NCBI RefSeq assembly: GCF_900107215.1
Contig: NZ_FNPD01000004.1
Coordinates: 47,184-111,183, forward strand
DNA: 64,000 nt
DNA from: Acetomicrobium thermoterrenum DSM 13490
GTDB taxonomy: Bacteria; Synergistota; Synergistia; Synergistales; Acetomicrobiaceae
Direction of reading: 5' to 3'
The notes beneath the pieces were generated by a model. That model was not told the origin of the DNA and did no database searches. It saw nothing but the letters and a program-made list of their open reading frames with translations. This document shows, piece after piece, positions 26,161 through 34,062 of the stretch. Position numbers and translations under genes: made by a program. Every line of letters starts with the position of its first letter. The first letter of the stretch is position 1.

Positions 26161-26862
26161 ATGAGAATATTGGCCAATTTCAAGGATTTCTTGGAAACCA
26201 CAAGAAGTGTACTGCCTCTAGCTGTAATTCTCATATTATTTCAATTGGTCATATTAAAAAGACCAATAAAAAACGTCAAGGATATTATATTTGGAATTTT
26301 ATTGTGCATATTCGGTCTACATATTTTTTTGAAAGGGGTGCTCATGAGTCTGCATCCGCTGGGGGATTCGGTAGGAGAGAATTTAGTATTAATGAGCAAT
26401 AAATGGCTTATTGTAGGAGCTGCTTTTATTATTGGATATCTCGGAACGCTGGTTGAGCCGGCTTTGAAGACACTGGCACTTGAAGTGGAAGAAGTATCAA
26501 TAGGGGCAATACCTCATAAGACGCTGACACACGCAGTTGCCGTCGGCTTCGGCGTCGGGATGGGCATAGGCATATACAAAATTTTATTCGATATCCCCTA
26601 TGCAAAAATAATTACCCTCTTGCTCCTACTTGTTCTAATATTAATACTATTCACACCCGATGAATTTATTTCGATAGCAATGGATTCGGCCAGCGCAACC
26701 ACGGGGCCGGTAAATATACCCATCAACATGGCAATAGCTATCGGCCTGGCAAAAGTTCTAGAGAACGTCGACCCACTTACCAGCGGTTTTGGTATTGTTG
26801 GACTAACGTCTATAGGAGCCATGATCTCGGTATTGATATTAGGCATATTGACGAAAATATAA
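26161..26862 (+). CDS. DUF1538 family membrane protein
   Basis: About 233 residues with six or seven hydrophobic segments. The family core GYLGTLVEPALKTLA and the second motif SASATTGPVNIPINMAIAIG are clear. DUF1538 proteins are proposed transporters; many are built of two such modules in one protein or in two genes, whereas only one module is present here. The PII-like gene begins 30 bp downstream, an arrangement that suggests nitrogen-status or ligand-dependent control of transport, as PII does for AmtB. The substrate is unknown. GGAGG lies about 12 nt before the start. Confidence 0.85.
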   Translation: MRILANFKDFLETTRSVLPLAVILILFQLVILKRPIKNVKDIIFGILLCIFGLHIFLKGVLMSLHPLGDSVGENLVLMSNKWLIVGAAFIIGYLGTLVEPALKTLALEVEEVSIGAIPHKTLTHAVAVGFGVGMGIGIYKILFDIPYAKIITLLLLLVLILILFTPDEFISIAMDSASATTGPVNIPINMAIAIGLAKVLENVDPLTSGFGIVGLTSIGAMISVLILGILTKI

Positions 26863-26892
26863 ATACTGATGCAAATGGGGAGAGGGATGTTT

Positions 26893-27216
26893 ATGGATGT
26901 CAAGTGTATTGTTGCCATCGTAGAAAGAGGCAAGGCCGACAAAATTGTTGAAGGAGCCAAAAAGGCGGGGGCCAAAGGTGCGACTATCCTCTACGGAAGA
27001 GGGACTGGTCAATCAGAGGCTTTGAGATTTTTTAACCTTCGCATCGAAGCCTCTAAGGAGGTTATATTAATACTAAGCGAAGTCAACAAATATAAGGCAA
27101 TATATGATGCCATTGTCGATATTGGAAAACTTAATGAACCAGGTACTGGGATTATATTCACATTTATGGTTTCTGAACTCACCGGCTTACACCACAGGGA
27201 ACAAATAAAAAACTAG
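26893..27216 (+). CDS. PII-like signalling protein
   Basis: About 107 residues. It has the PII start (VKCIVAIVERGKADKIVEGAKKAGAKGAT), a short GRGTGQ segment where PII proteins have the T-loop base, and a C-terminal part that fits the second beta-alpha-beta unit (IYDAIVDIGKLNEPGTGIIFTFMV). The uridylylated Tyr and most of the T-loop are absent, so control is probably by small-molecule binding. The ATG at 26893 follows GGGGAGAGGG; earlier in-frame ATGs exist. It is coupled to the DUF1538 gene. Confidence 0.85.
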   Translation: MDVKCIVAIVERGKADKIVEGAKKAGAKGATILYGRGTGQSEALRFFNLRIEASKEVILILSEVNKYKAIYDAIVDIGKLNEPGTGIIFTFMVSELTGLHHREQIKN

Positions 27217-27436
27217 TTACTGTAAAAAATCATGAGGGGATATAGAGTTACTAGAACATAGATGATTGCAAAGGGACATTTTTGCATATGACATCTTGAA
27301 ATTAATGTTATCGATTTCTTTATATTTCATTTCAATATCTATAAAAAAATTAAAAAAATATTGCGATGCATGTAGATTTAATTGTCTCACGATAGTATAA
27401 TAGGTCCAAAATTTAATACGAAAAGGAGGGTTTAAA

Positions 27437-27715
27437 TTGCCGGAAGGTAGAGGTAGAAGACGAAGAAGAAGCACTATAGAGGAAATGATTATTAAAACAC
27501 AAGAAAAACTGGAAAAAACCAAGAAAAGATTTATCAACAAGCATACCAATGAGATCATTGATATGTTCACTCAGATTGTTGAATCAGCAAGACTGGACAC
27601 ATTCGATGTACTTAATGACTATATTAGCATAAACAATGAAAATGAACGCAAGAAATTTGTCCAAGAACTCGTTATTAACGCAGCTCGTAATATCGACGCC
27701 GACTCTCAATCATAA
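27437..27715 (+). CDS. Small basic hypothetical protein
   Basis: 92 residues from a TTG start with AAAAGGAGGG just upstream. The N-terminus is highly basic (PEGRGRRRRRSTIEEM), and the rest is predicted helical, with many Lys, Glu and Asn. It may bind nucleic acid, but no family is recognised. A hairpin lies about 45 bp after the stop. The good ribosome site is the main evidence that it is real. Confidence 0.55.
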   Translation: MPEGRGRRRRRSTIEEMIIKTQEKLEKTKKRFINKHTNEIIDMFTQIVESARLDTFDVLNDYISINNENERKKFVQELVINAARNIDADSQS

Positions 27716-27758
27716 AAAACGAAAAACGTCCTCTTTATCTAAAACTAGCGTTCCAACG

Positions 27759-27795
27759 AAATTAAGGGGGCAAAATAAAAGGGCCTCCTTAATTT
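27759..27795 (+). terminator. Imperfect hairpin after the small basic gene
   Basis: Arms AAATTAAGGGGGC (27759-27771) and GGGCCTCCTTAATTT (27781-27795) pair with one mismatch; only a weak T-rich tail follows. Confidence 0.55.
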
Positions 27796-27817
27796 ATATG
27801 CTATCACACAAAATTTA

Positions 27818-27843
27818 AGAGGTGCCCCCTATGGGGCACCTCT
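27818..27843 (-). terminator. Terminator of the cold-shock gene
   Basis: Perfect 11-bp arms (27818-27828 and 27833-27843, AGAGGTGCCCC type) with a 4-nt loop; on the minus strand an AAATTTTG tail follows. Confidence 0.85.
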
Positions 27844-27876
27844 GCGATAGGCTTATGTTATCTTCGTTTTTAAGAT

Positions 27877-28080
27877 TTATAGAGCCGATACTTCAGAAGC
27901 CTGTGGCCCTTTGCTTCCCTGGACTATCTCAAAAGAAACTCTCTGACCTTCAGCTAATGTTTTGAAACCATCTTGCTGGATTGCGCTGTAATGAACGAAA
28001 ACGTCCTTACCGCCGTCTGCTGTGATGAAACCATAACCTTTGGACTCGTTGAACCATTTGACTGTACCCTGTGTTTTCAC
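27877..28080 (-). CDS. csp: Cold-shock domain protein (CspA family)
   Basis: 67 residues. RNP1 is KGYGFITAD and RNP2 VFVHYSAI, with the standard start [16 protein letters not shown]. It is an RNA/single-stranded DNA chaperone. Its promoter lies about 70-90 nt upstream and its terminator directly follows, so it is monocistronic. Confidence 0.97.
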   Translation of the reverse strand: MKTQGTVKWFNESKGYGFITADGGKDVFVHYSAIQQDGFKTLAEGQRVSFEIVQGSKGPQASEVSAL

Positions 28081-28121
28081 TAATGTTGCCTCCTAAATAC
28101 ACGTTTTAAAAATTTTTTACG

Positions 28122-28173
28122 TCGATGGCGCCTATCGACAAATTTATCATACACCTTATTTTACATAAGTCAA
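28122..28173 (-). promoter_or_regulatory. Cold-shock gene promoter and 5' leader hairpin
   Basis: On the minus strand TTGACT (28168-28173), 16 bp and TATGAT (28146-28151) form a good promoter, predicting a leader of about 60 nt. A small hairpin (GTCGAT/ATCGAC, 28122-28140) lies at the expected transcript start. Structured leaders are typical of csp mRNAs. Confidence 0.6.
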
Positions 28174-28245
28174 GTACTTTTTAACTTTAAAATTTTGAGA
28201 GTTCCTTCACCCAAAAAATCCATCACGATCGATAATGCACCAAAA

Positions 28246-28584
28246 TTAAAACACTCTCGACCCCAAAGGAGGGTTGTCGTCAACGGATAACAAAAGTACC
28301 TTTCCTTCATCATTGGGAACGCCAAGAACCAGGATCTCGCTTTTAAAGCCCGCTACAATTTTCGGGGGGAAATTTACAACAGCGACTACCAATTTTCCCT
28401 GCAAAGCCTGAGGCGAATAAAGCTCTGTGACCTGGGCGCTAGATTGCTTAACTCCAATCTCGCCGCCGAAATCGACCCATAATTTATACGCAGGCTTTTT
28501 GGCCTTTTCGTTATATTCAACTTTCACTATTTTTCCCACTCTCATATCCACAGCAACAAACTGCTCATAGTTTATAGTATCCAC
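28246..28584 (-). CDS. CsaA-type tRNA-binding domain protein
   Basis: About 112 residues, an OB-fold EMAP-II-like domain: VDMRVGKIVKVE, AKKPAYKLWVDFG, IGVKQSSAQ and the IVAGFKSEILVLG loop are diagnostic. CsaA binds tRNA and has been linked to protein export as a chaperone. I place the start at GTG 28584, where AAGGGGAG lies 8 nt upstream and the protein has the normal length; a longer frame to 28677 would overlap the TRAP permease. It follows that permease by 49 bp. Confidence 0.87.
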   Translation of the reverse strand: MDTINYEQFVAVDMRVGKIVKVEYNEKAKKPAYKLWVDFGGEIGVKQSSAQVTELYSPQALQGKLVVAVVNFPPKIVAGFKSEILVLGVPNDEGKVLLLSVDDNPPLGSRVF

Positions 28585-28633
28585 ATCTATCTCCCCTTGT
28601 TTCAGTACCCTGGCTTTATCTCTTAATCTAGCA

Positions 28634-30499
28634 TCACATATCGTTTTTATGAAAGCTGCCCCTTCGAGCAAGGACAAAAAGCGTTATTATAGCCACAATG
28701 CCAATTAATTTTATTGTAGCCATAGGCCACAGACAACATACACCGAAAACCAAAAACAAGCTTCTTGATAAAAGACCTATTGGCTTATTTGAATAACCTT
28801 CCAAAGCACAACCTAATGCAACGGCAGAAAATAAGCCGCCCAGAAGGACCAATATGTTGGAAACTGCATTGCCCTGCAATAAAAGACCGCCATCGTAGCA
28901 AAAAGCGAAGGGAACTACAAAAGCCAAAAGACCCAACCTCATCGCCTGGAATCCGGTCTTATCAGGATTGGCGCCTGCAAGGGAACTAGCGGCATAGGCA
29001 GCCAATGCAACGGGAGGCGTGATGTTAGATATAACTGCAAAATAAAACACAAACATATTTGCCGCCAAAGCCGTAAACCCTAATTTAACAAGAGCGGGAA
29101 CTGTCAATGCCGATGCTACTATATATGCTGCAGTTGTAGGAAGCCCCATACCCAGAATAATAGAGAGTGCCATTACTAACAATAGCGCCAAAAACGGAAG
29201 GTTCATGGCCAAGGAGAATATAAAACTTACGACTTTAAAGCCAAAACCCGTTAGGGTCACAGAACCGACGACAATTCCAGCAGTAGCACATGCTATGGCA
29301 ACGATAAAAATGTTCTTAGATCCGTCGTGAATGGCATCGATAACTGCCCTTGGACCCATGCGATAGTGTTTATCGAAAAGAGACATTGCCCAGGCCAAGG
29401 CTATGCTAATGACAGCTGCTCTCATGGGTGTGTAACCATATAAAAGCATCACGACCAATCCGCCGAGTGGAATTAAAAGATACGACTTCTTGATGACGTT
29501 GGCACGCGACGGAAGTTCTTCGCGGGGAAGACCTTTCAACCCTATCTTCAAGGCCCTAATATGCACCATCACCAACACGGCTACGTAATACAAAACCGCC
29601 GGGACGAAAGCAGCAATCATGATATTCCTATAAGGAACCCCCAAAAAAGCTGCCATTATAAAAGCGCCTGCTCCCATTAAAGGGGGCATTATTTGCCCAC
29701 CCGTACTGGCAACCGCCTCGACGGCACCTGCAAAGGTTGGCGAATATCCCGTCCGCTTCATAAGAGGTATAGTAAAAGCGCCAGTCGCATAAACATTGGC
29801 CACTGCCGATCCGGATATTGAGCCGAAAAATGCTGAACTTAAGACAGAAATTTTGGCCGGCCCGCCAGGAGAATGTCCCGCAAATGCCTCAGCCAACTCC
29901 ATAAAGTATGTGCCTGTCCCCGATTTCTCCAAAAATCCTCCAAATATTAGAAAGATCATCACGTAAGTTGCCGATATGCCCAAGGGGGAGGAAAAGATAC
30001 CTTCATCGGTGAGATAGAAATGTTCTATGATCCTATCAAAGGAAAAAGGATAGGCTCTAAATATTCCGGGCATGTAATGACCAAAATACATGTACAAAGC
30101 AAAAAGTGCCCCAATAATCGCTAAAGGCAAACCCACCACCCGTCGCGTTCCTTCAAGCAAAAGAACAACGAGCAACGTCCCAATTACTATCTGAGTAACG
30201 GTTACAGGATCAACTTGGATCATTCTATAAATTATAGATTCGTAATTAAATATTACATATAAACCCGGCAGCGTGGCCAAAAAAGCCAGCAACCAATCAA
30301 ACCAGGGAACTCTATCCTTTGGACTTTGCTTAGTTGGAGGAAATAACAAAAATGTCAAAGGCAATACCCATAGTAAATGCACATTTCGTTGTAAATAGGC
30401 TTCAAGAGATCCAAATACGGCTGTATAAAGATGGAACAAGCCCATGCACACTATATATACGTAAACAAAAGATCTCAAAGGACCAGTAAAACTCCTCAA
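28634..30499 (-). CDS. TAXI-type TRAP transporter fused permease
   Basis: About 621 residues with many hydrophobic segments. The N-terminal part corresponds to the four-helix DctQ unit and the remainder to the DctM unit, fused as in TAXI systems. Family loops include GGFLEKSGTGTYFMELA, FFGSISGSAVANVYATG and the second-half GMGLPTTAAYIVASA. It takes up an unknown organic acid or amino acid with Na+/H+. TTG start. The receptor gene is upstream, separated by a hairpin that likely lowers permease expression relative to receptor. Confidence 0.92.
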   Translation of the reverse strand: MRSFTGPLRSFVYVYIVCMGLFHLYTAVFGSLEAYLQRNVHLLWVLPLTFLLFPPTKQSPKDRVPWFDWLLAFLATLPGLYVIFNYESIIYRMIQVDPVTVTQIVIGTLLVVLLLEGTRRVVGLPLAIIGALFALYMYFGHYMPGIFRAYPFSFDRIIEHFYLTDEGIFSSPLGISATYVMIFLIFGGFLEKSGTGTYFMELAEAFAGHSPGGPAKISVLSSAFFGSISGSAVANVYATGAFTIPLMKRTGYSPTFAGAVEAVASTGGQIMPPLMGAGAFIMAAFLGVPYRNIMIAAFVPAVLYYVAVLVMVHIRALKIGLKGLPREELPSRANVIKKSYLLIPLGGLVVMLLYGYTPMRAAVISIALAWAMSLFDKHYRMGPRAVIDAIHDGSKNIFIVAIACATAGIVVGSVTLTGFGFKVVSFIFSLAMNLPFLALLLVMALSIILGMGLPTTAAYIVASALTVPALVKLGFTALAANMFVFYFAVISNITPPVALAAYAASSLAGANPDKTGFQAMRLGLLAFVVPFAFCYDGGLLLQGNAVSNILVLLGGLFSAVALGCALEGYSNKPIGLLSRSLFLVFGVCCLWPMATIKLIGIVAIITLFVLARRGSFHKNDM

Positions 30500-30530
30500 A
30501 CTTCATCACCCTTTATTCTTGCAAAAATTA

Positions 30531-30565
30531 ATTGGGCGGACGATAGTAAAAGCTATCCGCCCAAT
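30531..30565 (-). terminator. Intercistronic hairpin between TRAP receptor and permease
   Basis: Perfect 10-bp arms (30531-30540 and 30556-30565) with inner pairing; on the minus strand it is followed by a T-rich stretch ending in five T. It would act as a partial terminator or 3' stabiliser of the receptor mRNA. Confidence 0.7.
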
Positions 30566-30585
30566 ATAAATTGCGATTAATATCT

Positions 30586-31572
30586 TTATTTAACTTCCGA
30601 CCAAAATTTTATGCTTCCGGGATGAGCCGGCACTCCTTCGGTGATTGCTTCCTTGGGATTTAACTCCTTGATATCGGCAAAGGCTTCCGCCAGACTTTCC
30701 TTGTTTTCCCACAGTGCTTTCGCAAGTTCATATACCAGATCCTCGGGTAGGGTATCTCTTACAACAATACAGGTATAGTCGCCTACCGTGGGCACCGGCT
30801 CCTGTGCTCCTTTATATAATCCTGCTTCTATATTAAATGTTGTGGTGCCATATACTTCCGACATGGCACTGCGGGCTTCCTCGTCGACAGGAAGCAAAAC
30901 TACGTCAACGCGACTTTCGATATCCATAATTACAGGAGAAATTCTTCCTACCTGAAAGGCAAAGCAGTCCAGATGGTTGTCTGCCAACAGATCAGCGCCA
31001 TCCGAATAGGATGCAAACTGTATCGATGCTCCCCATTTTTTCATATCATCCCAGGTTACACCATAACCCCTTTCGAAAATACCGCGGATTGCCATTTCGG
31101 AGGAAGTTCCGGGCTTCAACGTGGCAAAACGAATGGGCAGCTTCTTCTCGACTATATCCTTGACGGACTTGACGCCCTGGGCTTCGGCATAATCTTTACG
31201 CATAATAAAATAGGTATACTGCCTGTAAAGGTTTGCGAAAAGACTTACCCCCTTAACGGGCTCCTTAAAAGGGTCTATACCTTTGACTGCTGCACCCAAA
31301 GCCGATGTCACAGAAAGACCAAGATCCGCTTGGCCTCTCGCAACACTAACGATATTGCTCGTTCCCCCACCGCTGCCGCTGCCGACATGAATCACGTTTT
31401 TGGTCCACATATCCGAAATGGCGCCTCCTAAAGCGAACCATGTACCTCCTGGAGGACCAGAGGGGAACCTCAACTGCTGAGGCCAATCGCTTTTCGCCGC
31501 AAAAGCAAAAGATCCAACGCTACTTAAGAACAACAGGGTAATCAAGAATACTATAATCTTTCTGACCTTCAT
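30586..31572 (-). CDS. TAXI family TRAP transporter solute receptor
   Basis: 328 residues. A signal peptide (KIIVFLITLLFLSSVGSFAFA, split about residues 4-25) is followed by the TAXI pattern: LRFPSGPPGGTWFALGGA, GSGGGTSNIVSVARGQADLGLS, and the Phe-rich ligand region. It is the extracytoplasmic binding protein for the fused permease. GGAGG lies 8 nt before the ATG. The ligand of TAXI proteins is usually glutamate, glutamine or a related acid; it cannot be assigned from sequence alone. Confidence 0.93.
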   Translation of the reverse strand: MKVRKIIVFLITLLFLSSVGSFAFAAKSDWPQQLRFPSGPPGGTWFALGGAISDMWTKNVIHVGSGSGGGTSNIVSVARGQADLGLSVTSALGAAVKGIDPFKEPVKGVSLFANLYRQYTYFIMRKDYAEAQGVKSVKDIVEKKLPIRFATLKPGTSSEMAIRGIFERGYGVTWDDMKKWGASIQFASYSDGADLLADNHLDCFAFQVGRISPVIMDIESRVDVVLLPVDEEARSAMSEVYGTTTFNIEAGLYKGAQEPVPTVGDYTCIVVRDTLPEDLVYELAKALWENKESLAEAFADIKELNPKEAITEGVPAHPGSIKFWSEVK

Positions 31573-31767
31573 CGTTCAACACCTCCAAAGTGTTATTATA
31601 AAAAGAAACAAACCGGCAATGCAATATATACCCCAGGCGGTTCAATGGGGCAAATTAGCTACAAATATACCACAAAGAAAAAAATTGGTGTACATTTTTT
31701 ATGACCGATCGAGGATAATATTACTTACAATGTACAAAGTACAAAAAATTTCCAGGGAGGCTTTTAG

Positions 31768-31947
31768 ATGGGTAAAACGTTAAGGATAATCGGGATAGTA
31801 GGAATAATCTTAGGAATTCTGATCATGATACCGATAGTGACGATCCCATCCGGGATAGCCATATGCATTAACGGGATAGTTCTTTACGCAATTGGAAGAA
31901 TATACGACGACGTAAGGGCAATCAAAGACAAGTTAAACCTCCCTTGA
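31768..31947 (+). CDS. Small hydrophobic membrane protein
   Basis: 59 residues with a strong ribosome site (CAGGGAGG, 7-8 nt before ATG). Two close hydrophobic stretches (IIGIVGIILGILIMIPIV and SGIAICINGIVLYAIG) and a charged C-terminus (RIYDDVRAIKDKLNLP) suggest a short hairpin membrane protein. It lies divergent from the TRAP receptor and ends 11 bp before the hisD stop. No family recognised. Confidence 0.6.
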   Translation: MGKTLRIIGIVGIILGILIMIPIVTIPSGIAICINGIVLYAIGRIYDDVRAIKDKLNLP

Positions 31948-31958
31948 TTTTTAGCCCA

Positions 31959-33212
31959 TCAATACAGACCACGCATGCGCATAGACAGGCTATGAGCAGC
32001 CAAACCCTCAGCATCGGCAATTCTTGCTCCATGCCGTGCTAGGTTGAGGGCTGCTTTTTTGGAGGCACATAAATGCTGCAGAGGGCGAAGAAAGGTGCCA
32101 ACCCATAAACCGCCTTGGAATTTCGCCGACCTTCCTGTTGGCAAAATATGGTTTGTGCCCGCTATATAATCACCAAAGGGTACGGGAGAATAATTTCCAA
32201 GGAAGGCAGCGCCGTAACAAGTAAAAAGCTCAAGCACGGATTCAGGCTTTTCAACGGCCAGTTCCAGATGTTCCGGAGCAACCTCATTGGCCATCCGTGA
32301 AATTTCCTCCAATGTACCTACAGCGACAGCCCCGCCATTTTCCCACGCTACAGAAGCCACGGATGAAGTCCTTATATTATCAAGCAGTTTATAAACTTCT
32401 CCTATCGCCCTTTTGGCAATGGATTCATCTGTGGTCAATAGCATAGCCCTTGCGCTGGGGTCGTGTTCGAGTTGGGCTACCATGTCGGCGGCTAGGAACT
32501 TCGGATCTGCATTGCTGTCGGCAACTATCATCACTTCGCTCGGACCGGCCAGCCCATCTATGCCAACGATGCCGAAAACTTGCCTTTTAGCTTCCGTGAC
32601 ATAGGCGTTGCCTGGCCCGACGACGATATCCGCCTGTTTTATATCACCAGCCCCAAAGGCAACGGCCGCTATTGCCTGTGCACCTCCAATGGCCCAAGCT
32701 TCCCTTATGCCAAGCATTCCCATAGCGGCAAGCGTAACCGAATTAGGCCTGCCTTCCCTGCCGGGAGGAGTTAAAACCGCAATCCTTTCTACTCCGGCTT
32801 CTTGTGCAGGTATTACTCCCATCAAAACCGTGCTGGGCAAGGGGTATCTGCCTCCGGGGACATAAACGGCAGCGCTTTTTACGGGAATAAATCTCATTCC
32901 CGCCTTTATCTCTTCGTCTATATCGCATGTAAAGTCTTTTAATATTTCTCTTTGAGCCCTATGAAAGGACCTAATGTTTTTCTCTGCAACTTTTAAGGCT
33001 TCTTTCATCTCAGTGGACAATTTTTGCCAAGCTTCTTGGATTTCATCTGGTTTTATCTTTGAAGGTGCAAGTCCATCTAAGGACTCGCATATCCTGGTCA
33101 GGGCATCCCAACCTTCCAGCCTAATCTGATTTAATATATCCTCTACTCTTTCGCGAACCTCATCCATTAATTCCTTTGCTTTAGATTCGTCAAAACGTTT
33201 TAGAAATTGCAC
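31959..33212 (-). CDS. hisD: Histidinol dehydrogenase
   Basis: About 417 residues. The family core VYVPGGRYPLPSTVLMG, the zinc region EVMIVADSNADPKFLAADMVAQLEHDPSA (Gln/His ligands) and the catalytic segment NEVAPEHLELAVE are present. It performs the last two oxidations to histidine. GTG at 33212 with GGAG 8 nt upstream is preferred; a frame from 33221 adds three residues. No other his genes are nearby, so it is either an isolated his gene or serves another pathway. Its start lies 12 bp after the MetH-like gene. Confidence 0.94.
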   Translation of the reverse strand: MQFLKRFDESKAKELMDEVRERVEDILNQIRLEGWDALTRICESLDGLAPSKIKPDEIQEAWQKLSTEMKEALKVAEKNIRSFHRAQREILKDFTCDIDEEIKAGMRFIPVKSAAVYVPGGRYPLPSTVLMGVIPAQEAGVERIAVLTPPGREGRPNSVTLAAMGMLGIREAWAIGGAQAIAAVAFGAGDIKQADIVVGPGNAYVTEAKRQVFGIVGIDGLAGPSEVMIVADSNADPKFLAADMVAQLEHDPSARAMLLTTDESIAKRAIGEVYKLLDNIRTSSVASVAWENGGAVAVGTLEEISRMANEVAPEHLELAVEKPESVLELFTCYGAAFLGNYSPVPFGDYIAGTNHILPTGRSAKFQGGLWVGTFLRPLQHLCASKKAALNLARHGARIADAEGLAAHSLSMRMRGLY

Positions 33213-33224
33213 ACCTACCACTCC

Positions 33225-33914
33225 TTAAAGGTTTCTCCACGCACAGCTTTTTGCACGAGAACAACCCGGACATTTGGGGTATAAATCGTGATTATTATAT
33301 GCTGTTCCAATGCCAACTAAGAAAGTAACCGAATAAAATGGCTCAATCATCATATGTTGATTTACCGTAATACCTTTATTTTCGCCTTTCAAGACATTTA
33401 ATATGAAAGGTTGTATCGATAGAGACAACCCGGGAGTGGAACCGGGAATATGAACTAAGCTCACACAAAAATCCTTGGTGCGGGCCAAATCCATAATCAT
33501 CTTTTTCGTTTTTGCAATAAGTTGCCCCATCATTGATATGCTAATCTCACTTAAAAGATACGAGGCCAGCAGTTGGTTTTCGGAATTATATTTTCGTATT
33601 TCCCATTCAATGGCCGAACCTAGGGTAATTAAACCTATGACAACTTCCCTGGCAGGGGTTAATTCGGATAAACCGTCATTGATGTCTAAGGAGTATATTT
33701 CATCTCCCGCATAAAAAAGAAGCCTGCCATCCTTCACGCTGACGGGGCAAATTTCGTAGAGCAATGCGGGATCTACCAATTTACCGGCAACTGAAGTCAA
33801 TTCGTCCAGCTGTTGGTTAACCACCTCTGAATTTAATTTAGATTTATCACCATCTTTAGCTAGAGTATCGAAATTCAACTCTGACAAAGAAATTTCCAAA
33901 TTTTCGACTGCCAT
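33225..33914 (-). CDS. Protein resembling the B12-dependent methionine synthase activation domain
   Basis: About 229 residues. The central part (ICPVSVKDGRLLFYAGDE, then LSELTPAREVVIGLITLGSAIEW and MGQLIAKTKKMIMDLA) resembles MetH C-terminal reactivation domains. The C-terminus is CPGCSRAKSCAWR, three Cys that could hold a metal or corrinoid-protein partner. Start ATG 33914 with GAGGGAGGAG directly upstream; a longer frame exists. It probably reactivates a corrinoid enzyme encoded elsewhere. It is coupled with hisD by position only. Confidence 0.65.
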   Translation of the reverse strand: MAVENLEISLSELNFDTLAKDGDKSKLNSEVVNQQLDELTSVAGKLVDPALLYEICPVSVKDGRLLFYAGDEIYSLDINDGLSELTPAREVVIGLITLGSAIEWEIRKYNSENQLLASYLLSEISISMMGQLIAKTKKMIMDLARTKDFCVSLVHIPGSTPGLSLSIQPFILNVLKGENKGITVNQHMMIEPFYSVTFLVGIGTAYNNHDLYPKCPGCSRAKSCAWRNL

Positions 33915-34062
33915 CTGCTCCTCCCTCCGCAAAAACTCGCATGCTGTATAAACTTTCCAGATACAAAAAAACAATGATAGTCATCATTGACGTTTAATCA
34001 AAAGGTTCATTATATTCTATCTGAACGACCATAAAGTTCAACAAAAAAGGAGCGTTTAAATC

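Noticed and set aside
28585-28677. Longer N-terminus for the CsaA-like protein
   Set aside because: The extra 31 residues overlap the TRAP permease and exceed the family length, while a GTG with a strong ribosome site gives the normal length.
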